Assembly: GCF_000009265.1 (NCBI RefSeq)
Contig: NC_008380.1
Location: 2,237,501-2,301,500, forward strand
DNA length: 64,000 nt
Direction of reading: 5' to 3'
From: Rhizobium johnstonii 3841
Lineage (GTDB): Bacteria > Pseudomonadota > Alphaproteobacteria > Rhizobiales > Rhizobiaceae
In this document: positions 19,019 to 27,753 of the stretch, piece by piece
Layout of the letters: every line of letters begins with the position of its first letter
How positions within the stretch are numbered: the first letter of the stretch is position 1
Notes under the pieces: generated by a model
The model's input: only the letters and a program-made list of their open reading frames with translations
The model's database searches: none
Told to the model about the DNA's origin: nothing
Program-made: the position numbers and the translations under genes

Positions 19019-19323
19019 CACGGGACTCGCGGACGACGCTTGCAACAAGCCACCATAGTACGTCTTGTGCCAGTTGCCACACAATTCCGTATTTACGGTC
19101 GCTCGGCGATTGTTGCTTACCCCGGGCAGCCATCACTCAATGGCGCTCCGTCGGATTGGCGGCGCTTCTTGCCGGGCAACTTGAATTGAACGCAATCCGA
19201 CACTATTTGACGGTCATCGGCGTTGCTGGTGAGTGCTCCATGCGAGCGTTCGCGACTGCCGAAGTCGCTTATCTCTTTTGACCACGGATGTACTGGCACT
19301 GGTGTGAAGAGCGATGTTGGAAA

Positions 19324-19353
19324 GGTCGGTGCGATTTCGCCCCGGCCTTTTTT
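19324..19353 (+). terminator. Rho-independent terminator
   Basis: GGTCGG and CCGGCC form a stem of six pairs (one G-T) around a 12-base loop that may itself pair (GCGA/TCGC), followed directly by six T and then ATTTT. It points on the plus strand, yet no plus-strand gene ends just upstream, so it may terminate a small untranslated RNA or a lost gene. Confidence 0.6.
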
Positions 19354-19493
19354 ATTTTGGCCAGGGGCGTCGGGGACGAAGCTTTGGCAGCTAATGCCGG
19401 GTGTCCAGAGTAACCGGTGTTCTGGCCCCACATTGCCCGTTGTCGCCTGATCTGTGATCGACGTTCCATGGACGAGCGACAAGGAGTTTCTCC

Positions 19494-19883
19494 ATGGAGA
19501 CTACATTGGAGGTTCTCACGAAGCGACGGAGCCGACGGGAGGCTCACCGCCAATGGTCGGACGAGGTGAAGGCACGGATCGTTTCGGAGAGCTTGCGTCC
19601 GGGCGTGACGGTGAACGAGGTCGCGGAACGTCACGGGTTGAAAGCCAATCATCTGTCGTCCTGGCGAACGCTGGCGCGGCAGGGGAAGCTGGTTTTACCG
19701 GAGCCGGAAGACGCAGTCGAATTCGCGGCCATGGTTGTCGAGATGCCCGCACCGGAGCCGCCGACCCCCAAAGCAGTGTCCCGCGCCGAGATTGTCGTCG
19801 GCCTTGTCACCATCCGTCTTGAGGAAGGTGCGCCTGCTGCCCGGATCGCCGCCATCGCGCGTGCCCTGGCGGCGGCGACATGA
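19494..19883 (+). CDS. tnpA: IS66 accessory protein TnpA
   Basis: The 129-residue protein has the IS66 TnpA pattern: a basic N-terminus, RQWSDEVKARIVSESL, then a helix-turn-helix with VAERHGLKANHLSSWR. AAGGAG lies upstream of the ATG. It binds DNA and is needed with TnpB and TnpC for transposition of this family. Its stop overlaps the tnpB start in an ATGA joint at 19880-19883, implying coupled translation. Confidence 0.93.
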   Translation: METTLEVLTKRRSRREAHRQWSDEVKARIVSESLRPGVTVNEVAERHGLKANHLSSWRTLARQGKLVLPEPEDAVEFAAMVVEMPAPEPPTPKAVSRAEIVVGLVTIRLEEGAPAARIAAIARALAAAT

Positions 19884-20233
19884 TCTTTCCATCGAACCGC
19901 GTTCGGATCATGGTCGCGACCAAACCAGTCGACTTCCGCAAGGGGCATGACGGACTGGCGGCGCTTGTGAAGAACGAGTTGCACAAGGACCCGTTCACCG
20001 GAACAGTCTTCGTGTTCCGGTCGCGCAAGGCGGACCGGTTGAAGCTGATCTACTGGGATGGCAGCGGGATTGTGCTGGCCTACAAGCGGCTGGAAGATCA
20101 CACCTTCACCTGGCCCGGCATACGGGATGGACTGATGACGCTGACCCACGCCCAGTTCGAAGCCCTCTTTGCGGGCCTCGACTGGCGGCGGGTTCATGCC
20201 GTCCAGACGAGAACGCCGGAGGCTATCGAATAG
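19880..20233 (+). CDS. tnpB: IS66 accessory protein TnpB (Orf2)
   Basis: The 117-residue protein is full length for the family, with the hallmark start IFPSNRVRIMVATKPVDFRK, then FVFRSRKADRLKLIYWDGSG and FTWPG. TnpB is an accessory transposition factor of IS66 elements whose biochemical role is unsettled. It overlaps tnpA by four bases and is followed 69 bases later by tnpC. Confidence 0.95.
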   Translation: MIFPSNRVRIMVATKPVDFRKGHDGLAALVKNELHKDPFTGTVFVFRSRKADRLKLIYWDGSGIVLAYKRLEDHTFTWPGIRDGLMTLTHAQFEALFAGLDWRRVHAVQTRTPEAIE

Positions 20234-20302
20234 CTGCGGCACTGTGACTCAGCACGACAGATTCCAAGGGCAAATCGGCGCGGGATTTGGTAAATTCTGG
20301 CC

Positions 20303-21658
20303 ATGCTTGATACCGCCGATCTTCCCGATGATGTTGCCGCCCTGAAGGCGATGCTGATTGCAGCCCAGGCACGCGAGTCAGGCAAAGACGCCCAGATTGC
20401 CCGCAAGGACGAGCGGATCGAACGGCTTGAGAAGCTGGTCGCGGCCTTCAAGCAGGCAGCCTTCGGGCGCAAGTCCGAGAAGACCGATCCCGACCAGTTC
20501 GATCTGGCACTGGAAGACCTGGAAACGGCAATTGCCACGATCCATGCCGAGGATGAGGCGGACGTTCCTACTGGAAATAGGATTGCCAAGCCACGCGCGA
20601 TCAATCGCGGCTCTCTTCCAAAACATCTTCCCCGTGTGGTGGAGGTGATCGAGCCGGAAAGCCTGGTCTGCGCCTGCGGCGGTTGCCTACATCGCATCGG
20701 CGAGGATGTGTCCGAACGGCTGGATGTCGTCCCGGCGCAGTACCGCGTCATCGTCACTCGCCGCCCCAAATATGCATGCCGTGCCTGCACCGACGGTGTG
20801 GTTCAGGCTCCGGCTCCGGCACGCCTGATCCAGGCTGGCCTGCCGACGGAAGCGTCCGTCGCCCATGTGCTGGTCTCCAAATATGCCGATCATCTTCCGC
20901 TTTACCGCCAGGCCCAGATCATGAGCCGCCAGGGCATCGATCTCGACCGATCCACGCTTGCCGACTGGGTCGGGCGAGCAGCGTTCGAATTGCGCCCCGT
21001 CTTCGATGCATTGATCACGGACCTGAAGCGCTCGACCAAGCTCTTCATGGACGAGACCCGTGCCCCGGTTCTCGATCCCGGCTCGCGCAAGACCAAGACC
21101 GGCTACTTCTGGGCGCTGGCGCGGGATGATCGCCCATGGGGCGGCGGCGCTCCACCGGGCGTTGCCTTCACCTACGCTCCGGGTCGCGGGGGCGTTCATG
21201 CCGAGCGCATATTGCAGGACTTCTCGGGCATCCTGCAGGTCGATGGCTATGCCGGATATAACAGACTGGTCGCACCTGAGCGTGTCGGCTTGGAGATCCG
21301 GCTTGCCTATTGCTGGGCGCACGCTCGTCGCAAGCTGGTGGAGATCACCCGCAACGCAACAGCGCCGATTGCAGATGACGGCGTCAGACGGATCGGAGAA
21401 CTATATAGTATCGAGGCCGAATTGCGTGGCCTTGATCCGCAGGCTCGCCTTGCTGGACGGCAGGAACGATCAGCGCCACTGATCACTGACATGCAGGCCT
21501 GGCTTGTCAGTCACCGTGCCCGTGTCGGTACGAAGTCCCCACTCGGCGAGGCTTTGGCCTATATGGCCAAATACTGGGAGGGTCTGAAGCTCTTCCTCAC
21601 CGACGGCCGCATCGAGATCGACAGCAACAGCGTCGAGCGAACCATTCGGCCAATAGCC
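20303..21658 (+). pseudogene. tnpC: IS66 transposase TnpC, 5' part (interrupted)
   Basis: Codons 1-452 encode a normal IS66 DDE transposase. There is an N-terminal helical region with ERIERLEKLVAAFKQAAFGR, a zinc-binding stretch (CACGG and CRACTDG), the catalytic core with FMDETRAPVLD and VDGYAGYN, and DSNSVERTIRPIA near the end. At Ala452 (GCC at 21656-21658) the frame runs into the recombinase element and continues nonsensically to 21883. The missing C-terminus lies at 24237-24440. The catalytic Asp residues and the Glu of NSVER precede the break, so the core is present but the C-terminal helices are lost. Confidence 0.93.
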
Positions 21659-21685
21659 GGACCTGAGTCATTGTGCGCTCCTTCT

Positions 21686-23755
21686 CTAAGTATCTGTAAA
21701 CATTGGAAGCGTCTCCGTGTCAGCAATGCGACACGGGCGGCCCTTCAGGGCTATCGCGGCTTGGACCGTCGCAGAAGCCAGGTCGCTGACCCTGATTTGA
21801 TACGGCGCACCGCGAACCACCTGTTCGGCGGACAACACCTTCATCTTTATCAGATGGCGTATTCGATGGTTAGTTACGCCTAATGCCGCCGCAGCCTCAG
21901 TCATGGTCAGCCATTCGCCGTCTTTGTCGGCTGATTTGTACGCGTGGATCGCACGTACCCGCCTTACAGAAGCGACCCGATGGGCGGTCCAGGTTTTTCC
22001 TTGCCCCGTTGGCATGCCCATTCGATTCAGCGACGCGGCGATATGTTCATCGGACCAGCGACCAGCCATGCTGCGCATCACCGCCAGGGCATCCTCAGTG
22101 GTGGCACAACCGTGTTCACCGGTCTGAGGCTTACGGACCTTGAGTTCCGAATGCTGGCCGCCCTTCCAATGGATCGTCAGCACGACGTCACGCACCGCAT
22201 CGTCGACATCAACGACAATGTCGGCGATGAGTGTACGCAGCAGTTGCTGGCGCACGCGCATGGTCACATCGGGCGACTCCCAGGCAGCTAAGAGATTGTC
22301 GGCCAAGTTCGCGAAAGTGCCTGGATCGACCGCTATTGTCGAAGGACTGTCGGCAGGCTTGCGCTCCTCCAGATCCCGCACGCGGCGTAATGCAGTTTCC
22401 CAATTCTTCTCAAGCTGCGCGGCGATGAGACGATTGTCGGGATCGCATGCCGCATAGCGACGCTCAGCCAGGCTGGCCTCGTAGCGAGCCTGTTGTAGCT
22501 CCAGGTCGTGAATGTGCCGCTGGTCTTCTTGCCGCTCCCGGTGCATCCGCTCTGCTTCAAAGGTCGCTTCGATCGCTAACGGTTCTACCGCGCGCAACAA
22601 CTCGCGCGCAACCGCCGCATCGACCTTCGGGCCACCGAACGTCATGCACCGGGGCAAGCCCATCATTAGATTCTGCTTGTCGCAGCGATAGACAGGATTG
22701 TGTGGATTGCCCGTATAAGCAACACTCAGCCGCCGCCCACACCGTCCGCAGGTCAGGAGTCCCGATAATAACGCTTTGCCGCCACGGCCCGATTTAGTCC
22801 CGCCCGAGCGGCCATAATTATTGAGCGCCAATTGCTGTTGGTTGCGCTCGTACTCGTCCCAACTGATGTAACCTTCGTGATGATCCCGGATCATCACCTC
22901 CCAGGTGCCGACAGGCTTGCCATGCCCATAGCTGCGACGCGCTCGTCCATCAACGATGGCAGTCCGCTTCTCGCTCTTCCCATAGACGTAGACGCCGGCG
23001 TAGAAGGGGTTTTTGAGGATGCCGATTACATTGCGATAACGGACCGGCGTCCAGACGAAGTTGGTCATGCGCCTTTCATCCGAAGGCCGCGGAAAGTGGA
23101 TTTGATCTTTCGTCATCGACAGCAGCACCTGACGCGCGCTTCCAAGCTCGTGGAAGCGTGCGAATATAGATCGGATTACGTCTTGCAGACGCAGATCGGG
23201 GTCCAGTCCAAGCCCCGCCTCCCGATGCCAAATGTAGCCGAACGGAACGGAAAGTCGCAATTCGCCACGGCGCGCTTTCGATCTGGCGGCATCGAGCATG
23301 CGGGCTCTCAGCACGCCAAGTTCGAACTCGCTGATACTGCCCTTCATCCCCAGCAGCAGACGATCATTGGGCCGACATGGATTGTAGACACCATCGTGAT
23401 CTATGACGCGGGCTTCAACGAGGCCACATAGTTCGAGCAGATGGTGCCAGTCGCGGCCGTTACGTGCGAGCCGTGAGGCGTCGAAGCATAAAACGGCACC
23501 AACTTTGCCGGCGCACAGCAGGGCGACGAGACGATCGAAGCCGGGGCGCGCGACCGTTCCGCTGGCGGAGCGTCCGAGGTCATCGTCGATGACCTCAACG
23601 TCGAGAAAGCCGCGCTGTCGTGCGACGTCAACAAGGTCATACTGCCGTCGCTGGCTTTCCAGATTGGTCATCACCTGTGACTGAGTGGACTGCCGAACGT
23701 AAACGACGGCCTTGCGTTCAAGCAGCACTGTCGGAATCAGATCAGTGCTGATCAT
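21686..23755 (-). CDS. Large serine recombinase (site-specific integrase/transposase)
   Basis: The 689-residue protein has an N-terminal resolvase domain with catalytic Ser23 in YVRQSTQSQ and the supporting arginine block DASRLARNGRDW. A recombinase domain follows (VPFGYIW, GILKNPFYAGVYVYG), then a zinc ribbon (CGRCGRRL with a later YRC) and a coiled-coil segment around residues 400-460. The C-terminus includes an excisionase-like helix-turn-helix (MTEAAAALGVTNHRIRHLI). Serine recombinases cut and rejoin DNA through a phosphoserine link at two-base cores. Its start overlaps the stop of the 59-residue gene by 14 bases, so the genes are coupled. It is full length and should be active on this element. 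Confidence 0.95.
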   Translation of the reverse strand: MISTDLIPTVLLERKAVVYVRQSTQSQVMTNLESQRRQYDLVDVARQRGFLDVEVIDDDLGRSASGTVARPGFDRLVALLCAGKVGAVLCFDASRLARNGRDWHHLLELCGLVEARVIDHDGVYNPCRPNDRLLLGMKGSISEFELGVLRARMLDAARSKARRGELRLSVPFGYIWHREAGLGLDPDLRLQDVIRSIFARFHELGSARQVLLSMTKDQIHFPRPSDERRMTNFVWTPVRYRNVIGILKNPFYAGVYVYGKSEKRTAIVDGRARRSYGHGKPVGTWEVMIRDHHEGYISWDEYERNQQQLALNNYGRSGGTKSGRGGKALLSGLLTCGRCGRRLSVAYTGNPHNPVYRCDKQNLMMGLPRCMTFGGPKVDAAVARELLRAVEPLAIEATFEAERMHRERQEDQRHIHDLELQQARYEASLAERRYAACDPDNRLIAAQLEKNWETALRRVRDLEERKPADSPSTIAVDPGTFANLADNLLAAWESPDVTMRVRQQLLRTLIADIVVDVDDAVRDVVLTIHWKGGQHSELKVRKPQTGEHGCATTEDALAVMRSMAGRWSDEHIAASLNRMGMPTGQGKTWTAHRVASVRRVRAIHAYKSADKDGEWLTMTEAAAALGVTNHRIRHLIKMKVLSAEQVVRGAPYQIRVSDLASATVQAAIALKGRPCRIADTETLPMFTDT

Positions 23756-23921
23756 CGTTGAGCTCCTCGACGGCCAGACCGGCCGCCTGCATCAGCAGGC
23801 AAGCCAGTGTTGATATCGCCTTCTTGCGATCCTTGTCGCTCAGTCCGTCGAGCGTGCGGGTTTTGAATATCAGGTCGAGCTGCCGGCCCGACGCCGGCAC
23901 CAGCGTGTTGCGGGATCTCAT
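23742..23921 (-). CDS. Small protein associated with serine recombinase element
   Basis: The 59-residue protein begins MRSRNTLVPASGRQ and is largely helical. The ATG at 23921 is chosen because AGGAGG lies 6 bases before it; a frame start at 23975 lacks this. Its stop overlaps the recombinase start by 14 bases. Small genes of this kind often accompany such recombinases. The role is unknown, possibly regulatory or directional. Confidence 0.65.
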   Translation of the reverse strand: MRSRNTLVPASGRQLDLIFKTRTLDGLSDKDRKKAISTLACLLMQAAGLAVEELNDDQH

Positions 23922-24237
23922 CATCTTCCTCCTGAGTGATTCTATGTTCACCTCGGAAGAGTGCCGCCTTCGCACCGCCTGAGACCAGTCTGTTCAGTTC
24001 GATCAGCGCCGCAAGATCGACGCGTGCCGTTCCCATGGTCATGCCGCTGCACACCACAGGATCTATCATCCACCCCGAAATCGCGATCACGACACCTGTC
24101 GGTCCCAAAACCTTCAAAAACCGACCTGTCGCTCGTTCTTCGACGCGCCGAACAGACACCTTTTGGCCGAAATACGGATGCCAGCGATAATGGACTTCGA
24201 CTTCGTCGCCGACATGGGCAGAATGAACGGGGGATTG
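23752..24237 (-). CDS. DUF5372-like protein upstream of recombinase, boundaries unclear
   Basis: A frame reads from the element edge with the pattern EVEVHYRWHPYFGQ, then GPTGVVIAISGWMIDP. This resembles the DUF5372 proteins found next to transposon-type serine recombinases (a HP-F/YGQ core and a later hydrophobic strand). There is no ATG, GTG or TTG inside the element before the conserved part, so translation may start outside (the frame is open to 24297 within tnpC). The last 60 or so codons lie antiphase over the 59-residue gene and are probably not native. Either the gene is damaged or its limits differ from those given. Confidence 0.5.
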   Translation of the reverse strand, partial: QSPVHSAHVGDEVEVHYRWHPYFGQKVSVRRVEERATGRFLKVLGPTGVVIAISGWMIDPVVCSGMTMGTARVDLAALIELNRLVSGGAKAALFRGEHRITQEEDDEIPQHAGAGVGPAARPDIQNPHARRTERQGSQEGDINTGLPADAGGRSGRRGAQR

Positions 24238-24440
24238 CCTTGAACAGGAAGAATGCTCTCTTCGCCGGGCACGACGCTGGAGCAGAGAACTGGGCAACTA
24301 TCGCCTCGCTGGTTGAGACCTGCAAACTAAATGCCGTCGATCCGCTGGCCTATCTGACCGCCACGCTCAGCGCCGTCGTCAACGGTCACAAACAAAGCCG
24401 CGTCGAAGAACTGCTGCCGTGGAATTGCCTAGCAAGATAA
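24237..24440 (+). pseudogene. tnpC: IS66 transposase TnpC, 3' part
   Basis: In frame from GCC at 24237 the sequence encodes the standard IS66 C-terminus: LNRKNALFAGHDAGAENWAT, then ETCKLNAVDPLAYLTATL and GHKQSRVEELLPWN. It is the direct continuation of the part ending at 21658. The final residues (CLAR, then TAA) deviate from the family, which marks loss of the right end of the IS. Confidence 0.93.
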
Positions 24441-24650
24441 CATCGATCGCTGGCTCGACGCTCCATCGTGAAGACGTCTGAATAACTTGCGATAGGCACT
24501 TTCGATGGAGCTGACTGTAGCTGTCTCGTTGGCACTGATTGGTTTCGAAGGAGATTGTTGACCAACATCCATCGCACAACGCCAAAATCCATGACGCTCT
24601 GCCGACGACATGCAATAGTTGCATCATCCCGGCAAAGTGGCGAGAAGCGA

Positions 24651-25592
24651 ATGAGTGCGAATGGACCGAACGACGATTGGCCAAGGGCTGTCATCGAATT
24701 CCTGAGGGAAAGTCTGCCGGTGGACAGTCGATCACCGCTGAGATGGTCCGATGGCAGCATGACAGCTTATCAGTTGGGGTGTGATGCGTTGGTGGCGTTG
24801 GGACAGGCAGAGCGCTTCGGGCCAGGCGCGCTGGCGAAGGACTGTCCAAAACTACCCGAAATTCTACCGCGCTGGGATGACCTATGCGTGACTGTCCTGG
24901 GACTGGCGGATGTGACGTTCTTGCATCCGGGAGCGCCCACCCCACCCGGGAGATATCAACCGGCTCGGACAGCCCCAGATGCGAGTATCGCTGCCTACAA
25001 GACAGCGGACGCGGCACAGGCTAGCACAGACATTTTACCGCTGCTCGCCATCCTCGGTCTCACGGAGACCGGGCGATGGACAGAAGCTTCAGAGACGATC
25101 CACTGGCGAGGTGCGGACGGCTGGAAGCCTTCAAACGTCCAAGACGTTCGCTTTGTGGAAGCAGTCAAAATTGCCTGCGAGACAATGCCTGATGACATCA
25201 ACGACGAAATGGACCGCCTCGTGACGATCACTGACGACGATGTGGAAAAGAGGGTGATACTCAGCGGCGAGGTCAGAGACTCAAACTATGGCAACGCCAA
25301 GCGACGAGGGCAGGACGTCGCGCCTCCCGAGATTGTCCCGTCGGAAATTGAGCTGGCGCGCGCGCGTGCTGGCGTCGAGCATAGCCGGTCAGGCAAACTC
25401 GACTGGATGTTTTATCGACGCTGGCGACTATCCGACGGTTGGCTCTCGGCTGAAGAGTCTCAAAGAGCGCTCGAAATATTCCACGATCCGCTTGCGCAGA
25501 ATATGAGACGCGCCGTCATAAGCGAGCGGTATGATGGCCTCGTCATGGCTGAATTGGGCTGGAAGCCGCCAAACAAGTCATCCGCCTCATAA
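24651..25592 (+). CDS. Hypothetical protein of about 313 residues
   Basis: The ATG at 24651 has a GAGAAG motif 3-8 bases upstream and opens a coherent soluble protein. The frame is open to 24555, but the earlier residues look non-coding. There is a Pro/Ala-rich linker near residues 100-130, and the C-terminal half is rich in Asp, Glu and Trp. I recognise no domain. Its 3' end touches a reverse-strand fragment of an IS66 tnpA (25586-25672), so the last codons may have been altered by an insertion or deletion. Confidence 0.6.
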   Translation: MSANGPNDDWPRAVIEFLRESLPVDSRSPLRWSDGSMTAYQLGCDALVALGQAERFGPGALAKDCPKLPEILPRWDDLCVTVLGLADVTFLHPGAPTPPGRYQPARTAPDASIAAYKTADAAQASTDILPLLAILGLTETGRWTEASETIHWRGADGWKPSNVQDVRFVEAVKIACETMPDDINDEMDRLVTITDDDVEKRVILSGEVRDSNYGNAKRRGQDVAPPEIVPSEIELARARAGVEHSRSGKLDWMFYRRWRLSDGWLSAEESQRALEIFHDPLAQNMRRAVISERYDGLVMAELGWKPPNKSSAS

Positions 25593-26019
25593 CTCTCGGC
25601 AACGATCTGCAACTTTTGCTCGTCGCTCCACTCGAACCGCCGCCCGCTGGTAAAGACGTCAACCCGGCGCACCGGCTCTTGGGGTTCGAGCGTAAGCTGA
25701 AAATCGATGGACCGAACATCGTCAATCGAGCACTGATCCGGAAGGTGCGATCAGAACACCGCGTACTGTCCAGAAGCGGTTCGTCATCGTCGAAATTGCC
25801 ATTGCTGACGGCGTCGTATGAGTTGAGGCTACGGCCCCCACCTCGGGTTCCGTATGCGGTCAACTGCACCATCACGGCCTTCGCTCTTTCGAGGGCTTCA
25901 TCAGCGCTGACTGCGTGCTCGTCGGCGACCTTCACAGAGACGGCGTCGCCGTCATCTCCGATGAAATCGATCTTCCAACCGCCGGCGTCGTGCTCGATCC
26001 TCGTATCCGCCAGATGCAT
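25543..26019 (-). CDS. Small protein coupled to ku, C-terminus replaced by IS debris
   Basis: The first 85-95 residues form a compact acidic protein (HDAGGWKIDFIGDDGD at the start, then an Ala/Glu-rich helix). The rest is an out-of-phase reading of the IS66 tnpA fragment at 25586-25672 and does not look native. The ATG lies one base after the TGA of the downstream ku gene copy (26021), so translation is probably coupled to Ku. The original stop seems lost. Function unknown. Confidence 0.5.
   Translation of the reverse strand: MHLADTRIEHDAGGWKIDFIGDDGDAVSVKVADEHAVSADEALERAKAVMVQLTAYGTRGGGRSLNSYDAVSNGNFDDDEPLLDSTRCSDRTFRISARLTMFGPSIFSLRSNPKSRCAGLTSLPAGGGSSGATSKSCRSLPRVMRRMTCLAASSPIQP
25586..25672 (-). 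pseudogene. Fragment of an IS66-type TnpA
   Basis: A minus-strand frame reads RRVDVFTSGRRFEWSDEQKL then QIVAESYE, matching the N-terminal part of IS66 TnpA (compare RQWSDEVKARIVSESL in the full copy at 19494). Similarity stops abruptly at both sides, and no other IS66 gene is adjacent. It is a relic of a different IS66 element from the one at 19410. Confidence 0.65.
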
Positions 26020-26020
26020 G

Positions 26021-26833
26021 TCATCCCGCCTTCTTGTTCTTGAGATCTGTTTCGACCGACTTGCGAAGTGCCTCCATGATGTTCACCACGTTCGAAGCAG
26101 GAGCGGCTTCCTCCTTCCTACCCTTGGCGGCCTTCTTCGGCTTGAGGAGCTTCTTCTTCTCCTCGATGAGCCGCAGCAGGCTTTCCTGGATCGGGTCGCT
26201 GACCATGTCCGGCGACCAGCGCGCGGTCTTCTGCTTGATGAGCTTCTGGACGAGCGGAATAAGATCCGGATCTGCTTTCTCGTCGATTTCCTCGAAGTAA
26301 TTCTCCTCCGGTCGAACCTCGTCGCCGAAACGCAGCGTCCAGAGCACGATGCCTTCGCCGCGCGGTTCCAGGACGACCGCCCGCTCTCGGCGGCCCATCA
26401 CGAGCTTCGACACGCCGAAAACCTCGTCGGCCTTCATCGCATCCCTGATCACCGCAAATGCCTCGTTGCCGACGGCGTCGTCCGGCATCAGGTAATGCGG
26501 CTTCTCAAGGTAGATCCACTCGATGCTGTCGGCCGGGACGAACTTGTCGATGTCGATCGTCTTCACCGTGTCGAGCGCAACGGCATCCAGATCGTCCTCG
26601 GTGAGGATAACGTAGTCGTTCTCCCCGCGAGCGTAGCCCTTGACTTCGTTCTCGTCCTTGACGGGCTTGCCCGTGACGGAATCGATGTACCGGGAGACGA
26701 CGCGGTTGCCCGTCTCCTTGTTGAGTGTATGGAAGCGAACCTTCTCGCTTTCGCTCGTAGCCGGGGTCATAGCCACGGGGCAGGTGACCAGGGAAAGTTT
26801 GAGATAGCCTTTCCAGTAATATTTCGGAGCCAT
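26021..26833 (-). CDS. ku: Ku protein, non-homologous end joining
   Basis: The 270-residue protein has the bacterial Ku core: WKGYLKLSLVTCPVAM at the start, RFHTLNKETGNRVVSRYIDS, then VILTEDDLDAVA, IYLEKPHYLMPDD, and a basic Lys-rich C-terminal tail. Ku forms a ring on double-strand DNA ends and recruits LigD. It is the second gene of a tandem Ku pair, 11 bases after the first. Two different Ku subunits side by side are known in rhizobia, where they may form a heterodimer. No ligD is seen in this window. Confidence 0.96.
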   Translation of the reverse strand: MAPKYYWKGYLKLSLVTCPVAMTPATSESEKVRFHTLNKETGNRVVSRYIDSVTGKPVKDENEVKGYARGENDYVILTEDDLDAVALDTVKTIDIDKFVPADSIEWIYLEKPHYLMPDDAVGNEAFAVIRDAMKADEVFGVSKLVMGRRERAVVLEPRGEGIVLWTLRFGDEVRPEENYFEEIDEKADPDLIPLVQKLIKQKTARWSPDMVSDPIQESLLRLIEEKKKLLKPKKAAKGRKEEAAPASNVVNIMEALRKSVETDLKNKKAG

Positions 26834-26844
26834 CGTCTATCTCC

Positions 26845-27753
26845 CTAGCTGGCTTTGCGCTGCGGGGCAGCCTTTGAAGCGGCGGACTTCGCTGCCGCGC
26901 CGCGCGTGGCGCGCTGCCTCCCAGTGCCAGCGTTAGCGTTGGCGGCAGTGCGTTTCGGTTTGTCCGCAGCGGCCTTCATCATGCCTGCGCTCTCGCGGAG
27001 CGCGGCCAGCAGATCGTTGGGCTTCGAGACCTGCACCTTCTTCGGCTTCGGAAGAGACTTGCCTTCCAGCTTCGCCTTGACCAGATCCGCGAGGGCGGCT
27101 TCGTAGCGGTCGTCGAAGGTCGCCGGATCGAACTCGCCCTTCTTGGTGCTGATGATATGCTTGGCGAGATCGAGCATCTCGCCCTGGATCTTGAGCTTGG
27201 GCATCTCCTCGAAAGCCTTTTCGGAGGAACGAACCTCGTAATCGTAGTTGAGCGTGCTGGCGATCAGGCCCTTGCCGTGCGGCCGTATCAGCACCGTACG
27301 CATTCGACGAAATAGGACGGTGCGGGCGATGGCCGCGACCATCGACTTCTTCATCGCATCGCGGAGAGCCGCGAACGCGTCTCCGCCCATCTTGTCGGGC
27401 GTGAGGTAGTACGGCTTGTCGAAGTAGACGTCGTCGACGTCGGAGCAGGGGATGAACGCCTCAATCTCGAGCGTCTTGTTGCTCTCAGGGATCGCGGCGG
27501 AAACTTCCTCAGGATCGATGATGATGTACTGGCCGTTCTCGATCTCGAAGCCCTTGGTCTGGGCTTCCTTCGGCACCGGATCCTCGGTCTCGCTGTCTAT
27601 GAAGATCCGGTTGACGCGGTTGCCCGTGGCCTTGTTGATGGTGTTGAAGGTGATGCGCTCGCTAGTCGAGGCTGCCGTGTAGAGAGCGACGCCGCAGCTT
27701 ACCTCGCCGAACTTCAGAAAGCCTTTCCATTGTGCGCGCTGTCCTGACGGCAT
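26845..27753 (-). CDS. ku: Ku protein, first of tandem pair
   Basis: The 302-residue Ku homologue begins QRAQWKGFLKFGEVSCGVAL, with FNTINKATGNRVNRIFIDSE, IIDPEEVSAAIPES and VYFDKPYYLTPDK. It has a long Ala/Lys-rich tail after residue 260, typical of the low-complexity DNA-binding extensions of bacterial Ku. It differs clearly in sequence from the second copy, so this is an old duplication rather than a recent one. The upstream region holds an inverted repeat that could regulate the pair (27801-27827). Confidence 0.96.
   Translation of the reverse strand: MPSGQRAQWKGFLKFGEVSCGVALYTAASTSERITFNTINKATGNRVNRIFIDSETEDPVPKEAQTKGFEIENGQYIIIDPEEVSAAIPESNKTLEIEAFIPCSDVDDVYFDKPYYLTPDKMGGDAFAALRDAMKKSMVAAIARTVLFRRMRTVLIRPHGKGLIASTLNYDYEVRSSEKAFEEMPKLKIQGEMLDLAKHIISTKKGEFDPATFDDRYEAALADLVKAKLEGKSLPKPKKVQVSKPNDLLAALRESAGMMKAAADKPKRTAANANAGTGRQRATRGAAAKSAASKAAPQRKAS

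Larger units (their letters stand above)
21659..24239 (-). mobile_element. Serine-recombinase transposable element inserted in IS66 tnpC
   Basis: Left junction: tnpC codon GCC at 21656-21658, then foreign DNA. Right junction: GCC at 24237-24239, then TTGAAC in tnpC frame. The GCC is present at both ends, so the 2581-bp insert sits between short direct repeats, as expected for insertion by a serine recombinase at a small core. Joining the flanks restores tnpC (451 + 67 codons). The element holds three minus-strand genes: a DUF5372-like frame, a 59-residue protein and the recombinase. Confidence 0.85.
19410..24425 (+). mobile_element. IS66-family element, interrupted and missing its right end
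   Basis: The left end is GTAACCGGTG at 19410, with the IS66 GTAA start. It carries the usual three genes tnpA, tnpB and tnpC. The tnpC gene is split by a 2581-bp serine-recombinase element (21656-24239). After the last recognisable tnpC codons, ending LLPWN at about 24425, the sequence departs from the family pattern, and no right terminal repeat matching the left end is seen. The right end therefore appears deleted and the element is probably immobile. Confidence 0.85.

Noticed and set aside
22832..23431. A 199-codon plus-strand frame inside the recombinase element
   Set aside because: It lies antisense to the 689-residue serine recombinase and has no family signature.
25616..26848. A 410-codon plus-strand frame over the Ku gene
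   Set aside because: It is the antisense of the ku gene at 26021-26833, which has complete Ku motifs; the plus frame has no recognisable protein.
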